A DNA stretch of 13,065 nucleotides from the NCBI GenBank assembly GCA_037445775.1, contig JBBIJX010000045.1, positions 1 to 13,065 on the forward strand. The letters are read 5' to 3'. This DNA comes from JBBUX01 sp037445775. Lineage in GTDB: Bacteria > Actinomycetota > Coriobacteriia > Anaerosomatales > PHET01. The notes below the pieces were generated by a model that was not told the DNA's origin, did no database searches, and saw only the letters and a program-made list of their open reading frames with translations. This document shows positions 1 to 6,217 of this stretch, piece by piece. The position numbers and the translations under genes were made by a program. The first letter of the stretch is position 1; every line of letters starts with the position of its first letter.

Positions 1-316
1 CATTCAGTCCTGCCCCGTGAAGGGTCAGCGGTACGGTCACGCCCGCGAGCCCGAGAGCCTTGCCGAGGGTGGTGTCCTTGTCGCCGTAGAGCGGCAAGCC
101 GCTCCCCGACTCCAAGATTCCCAAGAGCGATGTGGAACAACCCGTACACTCGGCGCCGTGAATCCATATCACACGCGGCTTTCCGGCCGTACCGCCAAGC
201 GACGGGGTGACAGCACCGAACGCCTCGATGATCCGCGAGAACTCGGCCTGGCCCATGCCAGCCGCCGCGGCGAGCGCGCTCAGACTCGTTACAAACTGCC
301 GTCTGGTGATTGCCAT
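1..316 (-). CDS. [NiFe]-hydrogenase small subunit, Tat-exported, N-terminal 105 residues (partial, runs off the window)
   Basis: This is the start of an uptake-type [NiFe]-hydrogenase small subunit, the iron-sulfur subunit that carries electrons from the NiFe site of the large subunit. It opens with a twin-arginine signal, TRRQFV at residues 4-9, followed by an Ala-rich hydrophobic stretch, so the enzyme should act outside the membrane. Residues 49-65 contain VIWIHGAECTGCSTSLL, the family signature; Cys57 and Cys60 would be the first two ligands of the proximal 4Fe-4S cluster. The ATG is well supported by AAGGAGGA six bases upstream. The frame stays open to base 1 and the rest of the gene, including the other cluster cysteines, lies outside the window. 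It is the last minus-strand gene, 281 bases downstream of the NHL gene, and a large-subunit gene is expected further left. Residues 70-105 fit less closely to the textbook subunits I know, so the exact hydrogenase group is open. Confidence 0.88.
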   Translation of the reverse strand, partial: MAITRRQFVTSLSALAAAAGMGQAEFSRIIEAFGAVTPSLGGTAGKPRVIWIHGAECTGCSTSLLGILESGSGLPLYGDKDTTLGKALGLAGVTVPLTLHGAGLN

Positions 317-597
317 ACTCTCTCCTCCTTCCGAACCTAACTTGATTGCGGACAGATCGTGTCACGCTTCTGAGGTGCCACCTCCCTCCTTCAGGGGGTT
401 CACTTCCCGCCTGCAAGATGGCGCGACTAGACGCGCGCGAAACAAGCTATGGCGATAGATGACTATCATAGCCAGGGTCTTCGTGCCGGCTCCAACCCAT
501 CCAGTCCCGATGAGCCGATTGAGGACAGGTCCAGCGTCGCTCATCGGCATCTGTAACACTTGTTACAACGTGAATCTACTGCATGTGGGCTCAGCCG
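317..597 (-). promoter_or_regulatory. Gene-free leader upstream of the hydrogenase gene
   Basis: No convincing gene is present in these 281 bases; the short open frames here lack family character or a good ribosome site. The stretch is long compared with the junctions inside the cytochrome operon, so it probably holds the hydrogenase promoter. On the minus strand TATGAT (465-470) could be a -10 hexamer, with a weak TTGGAG at 490-495 as -35, but the 19-base spacing is poor. A 13-base dyad, GAGGTGCCACCTC (372-384), lies about 55 bases upstream of the start codon. The strongest element is the palindrome at 552-567, listed separately. I see no GC hairpin followed by a T-run that would end the NHL transcript, so read-through is possible. 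Confidence 0.45.
552..567. promoter_or_regulatory. Perfect palindrome TGTAACACTTGTTACA, CRP/FNR-like operator candidate
   Basis: The 16 bases form two 7-base arms, TGTAACA and TGTTACA, around CT. Read as TGTAA-N6-TTACA, the geometry is that of CRP/FNR-superfamily operators (TGTGA-N6-TCACA for CRP). It lies 30 bases past the NHL stop codon and about 235 bases upstream of the hydrogenase start. An anaerobic or redox-responsive activator of that family would make sense for a hydrogenase gene, but the regulator is not in the window and the distance to the gene is long. Confidence 0.5.
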
Positions 598-2100
598 TCA
601 AGCCCCCGGTGCCTGAGGGGCGCGAGCGCGTGAGCGCTGAATGAATTCCGAGGCCGCAACGTTGTCCAACTCCATTTGCGCGGCGACCCGCCTGAGAGAC
701 TCGTCCTCGGTGCACAGAAGGCGAGTGCGCTGAGCCACCGCAAGGATGATACCCGCGTCGTCACTCACGTCGTAGCGCGTGACGAGCGCGTGTGCGTCGG
801 ACGGAGAGTGCTCGACCGCCTCGATCACGTTGACCGCATCCGCGTCACCGTGTGCCGCCTTCATCACGGCCAGTTCCGCAGCGACAGTCACCCACTTCGT
901 CCTGCGTGCGCCGACGATGCGATCGCCTTCGCCGAGCTCGATCAGACGCGCTACGAAGTCCGCCGTCGCGAATATTCGGCGCTTGCGCAACAGGAGGAGC
1001 AGCGGAAGGAGGAGCAGCGGCAGACAGAGCCACACCCAGCGGCTGGGTCCGCCGACGCCCGGCAGCGCCGCCGCCTGTTCCGGCCAACCCCACACCTGCA
1101 CGCGAGCGTTGGACGAGTCGGCAACGAACACCTTGTTCTTCGACCCCACGAAGACCCCGTTCGGGTAGTTCAGCTGACCTTCGAGAATCCCACCCTCTCC
1201 GAAGTTGAGGAGCTTCTTTCCTTCAGTGGTCCAGATCGTAATGTCGTGAGCGAGCGTGTCGGCCTGGACGAAGCGCGGCGTCGAGGACGCATCGTCTTGC
1301 GGGAACGGCGCGAGCGCCCCAAGGCCGCGCGGCAACCCCTGTGTGACCACGAAGCGCTTGAAGGTGCCCTCAAGATCGAACACCTGTATCCGCCGGTTAT
1401 TGCTGTCTGCGACGTAAAGCTCGTCGCCGAAGACCATCAGGCCCCCGGGAAACTGGAAAGAACCAGGAGACTCTGCGGGATCGTCCACTATGGCGGCAGT
1501 TCCGAACGCCCGGATGAACCGGCCCGCCGGATCGAAGATCAGCACGCGGTGACCGTTGAGCAGGTCGACAACGTAGAGCGTTCCATCCGGCGCGAACGCG
1601 AGCGACATCGGAACCCAGGTCACGCCTCCTGTCTCGAACTCGGGCATCTCGGATTCGGGCAAGTCAGGATCGAAATCGCCGAGATACGACCCATCGGGCG
1701 CGTAGCGATGAACGGACCGTGTACGCCTGTCCGACACGAACAAGACTCCGTCCTTCGGACTGCGCGCGATGTAGAGCGGTCTGACACTCTCCGTGCCGCC
1801 TATGGAGCGCTGCCAGACACCGTCTTCGTTGAAAACCTGCACGCGGGCGGTGCGCGAGTCGGTTACGTACACCTGGCCGCCATGGACGTACACGTCAATG
1901 GGGCTGAGAAGCCTCCCCTGACCCTCCCCGCTGAACGCGTAGAGAAACTGAGGCGGAGAGATGACGTCCCCTGTGTCGCCCGCGAGCGAGAATGAGAGCT
2001 GCTTGGTCGCCCGGTAGTAGGCCCAGTAGACGCCGATGGCTGCAAGCACGAGCAGCAGTATGATCGAGACGATCATCAGCCTGCGCTGTCGCTTGGTCAC
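598..2100 (-). CDS. NHL-repeat beta-propeller protein with two membrane segments and a PIN-like cytoplasmic C-terminus
   Basis: The 500-residue product starts at GTG with GGAG eight bases upstream. Residues 9-27 form a membrane segment. About six NHL-type blades follow, each a hydrophobic strand with Asp-Ser/Arg and an xVxVF strand, for example VYVTDSRTARVQVF (77-90), LYVADSNNRRIQVF (228-241) and VFVADSSNARVQVW (324-337). A second segment, rich in Leu, spans 355-371 and is followed by RKRR, which predicts that the propeller is outside and the tail inside. Residues 376-490 resemble a PIN domain: ATADFVARL at the start, DDAGIILAVAQ (447-457), then LLCTEDESL with Asp466 and a closing SEFI. This assignment is by eye and the domain may be degenerate. 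It is the last gene of the cytochrome operon, 42 bases after the TPR gene. NHL proteins are frequent companions of multihaem cytochrome genes; a binding or scaffold role is inferred. Confidence 0.85.
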   Translation of the reverse strand: MTKRQRRLMIVSIILLLVLAAIGVYWAYYRATKQLSFSLAGDTGDVISPPQFLYAFSGEGQGRLLSPIDVYVHGGQVYVTDSRTARVQVFNEDGVWQRSIGGTESVRPLYIARSPKDGVLFVSDRRTRSVHRYAPDGSYLGDFDPDLPESEMPEFETGGVTWVPMSLAFAPDGTLYVVDLLNGHRVLIFDPAGRFIRAFGTAAIVDDPAESPGSFQFPGGLMVFGDELYVADSNNRRIQVFDLEGTFKRFVVTQGLPRGLGALAPFPQDDASSTPRFVQADTLAHDITIWTTEGKKLLNFGEGGILEGQLNYPNGVFVGSKNKVFVADSSNARVQVWGWPEQAAALPGVGGPSRWVWLCLPLLLLPLLLLLRKRRIFATADFVARLIELGEGDRIVGARRTKWVTVAAELAVMKAAHGDADAVNVIEAVEHSPSDAHALVTRYDVSDDAGIILAVAQRTRLLCTEDESLRRVAAQMELDNVAASEFIQRSRARAPQAPGA

Positions 2101-2142
2101 GGTCGCTCCTCACTTCGCGGCGGCGGTGACGCCGCTCCCGGT

Positions 2143-3168
2143 CTAGTCTTCACTCTTCTGTTGCTGAGCCTCGAGCCGCCGGATCGCGGAAACCGCGGTA
2201 TCGCCGGACGCGCCGAGTTCGCGCGCCTCCCGATACGTCTCCAACGCGGCCTTTGCGTTATCGAGCCTCTCAAGTATCTGGGCGTGCAGAACCGCCAGAT
2301 CGGAGTTCTCGGGTTCGATACGTCGCGCGATCTTGATGTGCTCGAGCGCCTTGCTCGCATCCGTCTTCAACGCGGCATCAGCCTTGGCCCTCCATGACTC
2401 GGCCGTTCCGAGTTGCGAGAGCAGCTCAAGCGGTTCAGGATCCTCGGGAGCCGCGTCGATGGCTCGCCTGATGTGCTCTGAGGCCTTCAGGTAGTCGCCC
2501 TGGTCAAGATAGAGCACTCCTGCGTCATAGTTTGCCTGCGGGAAGTTCGGGTCGAACGCGAGCGCGTACTCGACGTACTTGATCGCCTCATCAAAGTCCT
2601 CTAACCCCGAGAAAGCGCGCGACAGAAGCAGATACGTATCCGAGGCGTCACGCCGTATTCGGGCGGCCTCCTTGAGGTACCCAAGCGCTCGCTCGTACTC
2701 CTTCTTGTCGAGCATCATCGAGCCCAGACGATAGAACGCGGCCTCGCGCCGAGGATCGATGTTGCGCATGCTGGCGCCTTCGGTCAACTCGATGACCTTC
2801 TCGAAGTACTTCACCGCATCTGCTTCCCGGTTGTTCGCAAGAGCGACGGTGCCGAGGTCGAGATGCGCTCCCACATGTTTCGGCTCGATGATGAGCGCGG
2901 CATTGAACTGTTCGATTGCATCTTGGTAACGACGAGCGGCTGCCAACGCCTCGCCGAGCCGCACTCTCAGGTAGACGTCGTCTGGCCTCTCCCTCACCTC
3001 AGCCTCCAAGGCCCGTACGGCGCGAAGCGCAGGGTTCGCCTCTTCGGCAAGCTTCCGGTCGACGTAGACGTTGTAGGCAAAGAGCCCTCCAACGCCCATG
3101 ATCCCGATGATGAGCACCGCGACGGTGATACGCATGAGGACGTCGAGTTTTCTTGCAGACAGTGACAC
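2143..3168 (-). CDS. Membrane-anchored tetratricopeptide-repeat protein
   Basis: This 341-residue protein begins with a short basic stretch and one membrane segment (about 13-35). The remainder is soluble and dominated by TPR helices. Typical repeat units are the stretch ending AIEQFNAALIIEPKH, ADAVKYFEKVIEL, YERALGYLKEAARI, FDEAIKYVEYALAFDPNFPQ, YLKASEHIRRAIDAAPEDPE and ALEHIKIARRIEPENS, giving roughly seven repeats. The GTG start is supported by AGGAG five bases upstream. It sits 44 bases after the 20-haem gene and 42 bases before the NHL gene, in the same direction. TPR proteins serve as protein-binding scaffolds; here a role in assembling or docking the cytochromes, or in cytochrome c maturation, is a reasonable inference. 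No catalytic motif is visible. Confidence 0.88.
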   Translation of the reverse strand: MSLSARKLDVLMRITVAVLIIGIMGVGGLFAYNVYVDRKLAEEANPALRAVRALEAEVRERPDDVYLRVRLGEALAAARRYQDAIEQFNAALIIEPKHVGAHLDLGTVALANNREADAVKYFEKVIELTEGASMRNIDPRREAAFYRLGSMMLDKKEYERALGYLKEAARIRRDASDTYLLLSRAFSGLEDFDEAIKYVEYALAFDPNFPQANYDAGVLYLDQGDYLKASEHIRRAIDAAPEDPEPLELLSQLGTAESWRAKADAALKTDASKALEHIKIARRIEPENSDLAVLHAQILERLDNAKAALETYREARELGASGDTAVSAIRRLEAQQQKSED

Positions 3169-3190
3169 GACAGCTCCTGGAGGGCCGGTG

Positions 3191-3212
3191 GCGGTTCGGC
3201 TCTGCGAACCGC
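3191..3212 (-). terminator. Perfect 8-bp hairpin directly after the 20-haem gene (attenuator or mRNA-stability element)
   Basis: GCGGTTCG and CGAACCGC form a perfect GC-rich stem of 8 bp with a 6-base loop, starting at the base after the stop codon of the 20-haem cytochrome gene. On the transcribed minus strand no T-run follows, so it is not a classical strong intrinsic terminator. It may act as a partial terminator or as a 3' stabiliser that sets the cytochrome transcript apart from the downstream TPR and NHL genes. Confidence 0.5.
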
Positions 3213-4820
3213 TCAGATGTTCAGGTCAGTATGACAGCGCAAGCACAGCGAGGAACCCTTCCATGGAGCGATCAACTCATTGAAAGGATCGTTCGCGCCG
3301 TGGCATTCGTAGCACAAGCGAAGGTCATGCCCTTGCTGCAGTTCGATCTCCCTAGCCGCCGCACTCGTGCCGAAGTCGATGTGGCACTCGTAGCACCCAT
3401 ACGGTTTGGCCTTACGATACTCGGAGTCGATCTTGTCCACGTCGAAGTGTACGGCATGTTCGGCGAAGGCCTTGTGTTTGATGGCGGTGGCGGGCTTCTG
3501 CTTCATCTCCGGGTGGCACGGCGTGCAGTTCTTCTCCGTGAGCCGCTCACGCCATACCTTGGAGTGATGGCACTCCTGGCACGAGCCCCGCTCCTGGTGG
3601 CACACGCCGCAGTCCTCGCGCGTGACCCCCGGTTCGGGGGTGTGCTTCGTGATCCAACCAGTCGGGTGAGGCATGACCGTCTTGTGGCAGCGCTTGCACG
3701 ACGGGTCGTCGTGGCACGAGCCGCAGGCGCCGTCACCGTCAAGGTACAGCGGTCCGTGGGCCTTCATCCACGACGCCTTCCTGTGGTCGCCGGGGATGAT
3801 CATGTAGCCCGGCGCATTGGGGCTCACCTTCTCGCCGCGATGGCAGCCCACGCAGAACGACGACTTGTGGCACATCGCGCAGTAGGCGGGGTCGGCGTCG
3901 GCGCGCTTCGCGTGGCTCTTTCGGATGAAGGTCTTCGTGTGGTCGGGCGGCATGAGGTCGAACTGCTTGGGGTGGCACGCGTCGCAGTCCTCGACGGCCA
4001 CCTGCCCGGCGGAGTTGTGGTTCAGGCCGTGGCAGCGGTAGCACGAGGCCATGTCGGGCTTCTTGGTGGCGTCGGGATTGTGCGGGAAGACCTCGTGGCA
4101 GCTCTCGCAGCGGTAGTTGCGCTGCAGGTGGTAAGCGTGCGCGAAGATGAGGCGGCCGGGCACGACGTCGTCGACGTCGGTGTGGCAGTAGACGCACTGC
4201 GACATCGAGACGGGGCCCTTCGGGTAGACCTTCACCGAGGGCCCCCGCGGGCGCTCCGTGATGATGGAGTGGTAGGCCGCAGGCATCTTCGGCGCGTCAG
4301 GGGCCTCGTCGGCGTGGCACGAATCGCAGTCCTTCGGCGCATCGTGACACATCATGCACCCGTTCACACCCGAGGCCTTGCCCGCCTCTGCATGGGGCTC
4401 CTTGGCCCACTCCTTCGTGTGGCTCTTCGGCCGGAGTTCGAAAGAAGGCGTGTGGCAGTCCTCGCACACGCCGGTGGCGAGCTCGCCCTGCGGGCCGTGG
4501 TAGACGCCGTGGCAGGCGAAGCAGACCTCCATGGGGACGCGCTCGGTGGCGTCGGCACGGTGCGGCATGCGGGCGTGGCACCCGTCGCAGCTCACGAGCA
4601 GGTGGTTGCCGTGGCTGAAGACGAGCCCGGGGACGTCGACGTTTGAGAGGTCGAGATGGCACGCCGCGCACTGGTCAGGGCTGACCGGCGCAGCCGTGTC
4701 GATGGCGGGCTCAGCGGCGGCGCCGGAGAGCATCGGGGCGAGAGCGAACGCGAGGGCGGCCGCAAACACGCTCACGGCCACCCCCCACGCAACCACTCGT
4801 CTGTTCGTGCGGAGCCTCAT
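3213..4820 (-). CDS. 20-haem c-type cytochrome with two tandem 6-haem modules
   Basis: The predicted product has 535 residues and 20 CxxCH haem-attachment motifs, at Cys51, 78, 100, 119, 155, 165, 209, 238, 260, 279, 314, 323, 366, 375, 404, 414, 432, 476, 503 and 526. An N-terminal hydrophobic stretch (about 11-33) followed by GAAAE is a signal peptide or membrane anchor, so the protein works outside the membrane. Hemes 1-6 and 7-12 are two copies of one module, and hemes 13-20 form a different C-terminal block containing paired motifs of the CxxCH-x4/5-CxxCH kind. The ATG chosen is the one directly before the signal sequence; an upstream extension of 53 residues would overlap the previous gene and has no signal character. 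AGGAG lies 12 bases upstream, longer than usual. The gene is 38 bases after the 13-haem gene. Long-distance electron transfer towards an extracellular acceptor is inferred from haem number and operon partners. Confidence 0.93.
   Translation of the reverse strand: MRLRTNRRVVAWGVAVSVFAAALAFALAPMLSGAAAEPAIDTAAPVSPDQCAACHLDLSNVDVPGLVFSHGNHLLVSCDGCHARMPHRADATERVPMEVCFACHGVYHGPQGELATGVCEDCHTPSFELRPKSHTKEWAKEPHAEAGKASGVNGCMMCHDAPKDCDSCHADEAPDAPKMPAAYHSIITERPRGPSVKVYPKGPVSMSQCVYCHTDVDDVVPGRLIFAHAYHLQRNYRCESCHEVFPHNPDATKKPDMASCYRCHGLNHNSAGQVAVEDCDACHPKQFDLMPPDHTKTFIRKSHAKRADADPAYCAMCHKSSFCVGCHRGEKVSPNAPGYMIIPGDHRKASWMKAHGPLYLDGDGACGSCHDDPSCKRCHKTVMPHPTGWITKHTPEPGVTREDCGVCHQERGSCQECHHSKVWRERLTEKNCTPCHPEMKQKPATAIKHKAFAEHAVHFDVDKIDSEYRKAKPYGCYECHIDFGTSAAAREIELQQGHDLRLCYECHGANDPFNELIAPWKGSSLCLRCHTDLNI
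3840..4670 (-). repeat. Tandem duplication of a 6-haem module inside the 20-haem cytochrome
   Basis: Module A covers residues 51-169 and module B residues 209-327. Each haem motif of B lies 158 to 160 residues after its counterpart in A. Shared features between motifs include FSHGNH/FAHAYH, MPHRADAT/FPHNPDAT, CFACHGVYH/CYRCHGLNH, CEDCHTP/CDACHPK and a paired 5th/6th motif (CMMCH with CDSCH; CAMCH with CVGCH). The likeness is at protein level; the DNA copies have diverged, so the duplication is old. Confidence 0.88.
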
Positions 4821-4858
4821 GAGCGCCGCGGACTCCTCTCGGGGCGTGCGGACCCGCG

Positions 4859-6157
4859 CTACCTCCCGGTGATTCTCGCCACCAACTGGTAGAGCGGATT
4901 CTCCCGCTGCTCCTTCGCCTTCTCGTGGATCAGGGCCGCCGCAGCCGCGCCGAACTCCTCGCTCGAGCCCTTGTGGCACCCCTCCTGGCCGCAGGTGTCC
5001 CCTACGTTGGCCTCGGAGATGGTCGAACTCGCGTCGGAGGAGGGCCGGATGTCGTGAGAGCCGTGGCAGTCCCAGCAGGACGGCGAGTCAGGCGTGCCCG
5101 CCTTGTATGCCTCGCCGTGGTAGTAGTCGTCGTACGTGCCGTACTCCTCGTCGTGGCAGCGCGCGCAGACGCGGTAGGCGGACAGGTGCAGGCGCTGCTT
5201 GGCGACGGCGTTGTCGAGCCGGTAGATGAAGTGACCGCCGTGGCAAGACGAGCACGTGGCCGAGTCGTAGTTGCCCTTGCGGATCTCGTCCGCGTGCACG
5301 GACTTCTGGTAGTCCTCGACCACGTAGGCCCACTTGCCGTCCTCGACGGTCTTGTGGCAGTTCGCACAGGCGACGCTGGCGTTGACGGTCCAAAGCCGGC
5401 TCGGCGACGGCGCGTCGTCGTAGCGGTAGTCGATGTGGCACTGCTGGCAGGTGTTCTTCTCGTGAGCGGACTCATCCACGCCGGCGACAGTGAATGACTT
5501 GGCCCCTTGTGCCGACTGCTTCGTGAGCGACGTGTAGCCGTGGCACGCGAGGCAACCGCCGTTCGAGTCGTAACCCCACGAGGCGGGAGCCCACTCGACG
5601 CCCTCGTCATCGTGGCATTCCGTGCACGAGGCCGGCTCGTGACACATCGCGCACCGGGTGTTGAAGGACTCATTCGACGGCTCGACGTGAGGCTTGCCGG
5701 CCCAGCCGTACGTGTGGAACGCGGGGCGCAGCCGCTCCTTCGGTGTGACGTGGCAGTCCGCGCACTCGTCCGACGCGATGATGCCCATGGGCCCGTGCCG
5801 CACCCCGTGGCAGTCGAAGCAGATCTTCATCGTGGGCCGGTCGATGGTCGTGTCCTTGCGGTGCGGGAAGCGCGAGTGACACGCGGAGCACTGCACCAGT
5901 TGATGGTAGCCGTGCTTGAAGATGATCGACGACGAATAGTTCTTCGTGTTGGCGATGTTGCCGTGACACGTCTGCGTGCACGCGTTCTTGTAGACCGGCG
6001 AGTCCTGGAGGATCAGGAAGACCTCCTCGAAACTCATCGCCTCGGCCGCGTCGTCCGCCGCGACGGCCACGCCTCCACCCAGCGCGGCGAGGCAGATCGC
6101 CGAGGCCAGAGCCACGGTGAGCAGCCTGCCGGGGCGTGCTCCAAACCTCAGATCCAT
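4859..6157 (-). CDS. 13-haem c-type cytochrome (6-haem module fused to 7-haem module)
   Basis: The 432-residue product starts with a signal peptide (hydrophobic about 12-30, then AVAADD) and carries 13 haem sites: CX3CH at Cys60, standard CxxCH at Cys90, 113, 132, 169, 178, 202, 237, 264, 302, 331 and 361, and CX4CH at Cys389. Residues 60-182 match the 6-haem module of the 20-haem protein (FKHGYH, FPHRKDTT, CFDCHGVRHGP, CADCH, then CAMCH/CTECH). Residues 202-395 match the whole haem region of the neighbouring 7-haem cytochrome, including DYYHGEAYKAGTPDSPSCWD. I chose the ATG at 6157 because it directly precedes the signal peptide; the frame extends 18 codons upstream without signal character. 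The gene is 60 bases after the 7-haem gene, with a hairpin in between. It should be an exported electron carrier linking the other two cytochromes. Confidence 0.93.
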   Translation of the reverse strand: MDLRFGARPGRLLTVALASAICLAALGGGVAVAADDAAEAMSFEEVFLILQDSPVYKNACTQTCHGNIANTKNYSSSIIFKHGYHQLVQCSACHSRFPHRKDTTIDRPTMKICFDCHGVRHGPMGIIASDECADCHVTPKERLRPAFHTYGWAGKPHVEPSNESFNTRCAMCHEPASCTECHDDEGVEWAPASWGYDSNGGCLACHGYTSLTKQSAQGAKSFTVAGVDESAHEKNTCQQCHIDYRYDDAPSPSRLWTVNASVACANCHKTVEDGKWAYVVEDYQKSVHADEIRKGNYDSATCSSCHGGHFIYRLDNAVAKQRLHLSAYRVCARCHDEEYGTYDDYYHGEAYKAGTPDSPSCWDCHGSHDIRPSSDASSTISEANVGDTCGQEGCHKGSSEEFGAAAAALIHEKAKEQRENPLYQLVARITGR

Positions 6158-6175
6158 CGTCTTCCCCTTCTTCCC

Positions 6176-6197
6176 CGCGGGAGGTTCTCCACCCGCG
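6176..6197 (-). other. Intercistronic hairpin between the 7-haem and 13-haem genes
   Basis: CGCGGG and CCCGCG pair over 6 bp; one T-T mismatch is followed by 2 further G-C pairs and a 4-base loop. It lies in the 60-base junction, ahead of the ribosome site of the 13-haem gene, and has no T-run. It may affect mRNA processing or the ratio of the two cytochromes. It is a modest signal in GC-rich DNA. Confidence 0.35.
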
Positions 6198-6217
6198 ATG
6201 CTACACGCCACCGAACC

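Noticed and set aside
362..559. 65-residue minus-strand open frame in the hydrogenase leader
   Set aside because: No ribosome site, no domain and composition unlike the neighbours; more likely a chance frame in a regulatory stretch.
676..1995. Plus-strand open frame of 439 residues opposite the NHL gene
   Set aside because: Arg/His/Glu-rich antisense shadow with no recognisable domain; the NHL blades and membrane segments on the minus strand are clear.
3153..4646. Long plus-strand open frame of 497 residues opposite the 20-haem gene
   Set aside because: Val/Ala/Arg-rich composition without family motifs; it is the antisense of a GC-rich cytochrome gene whose 20 haem motifs are decisive.
4821..4979. 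53-residue N-terminal extension of the 20-haem cytochrome
   Set aside because: It overlaps the end of the 13-haem gene and would bury the signal peptide; the ATG at 4820 is preferred.
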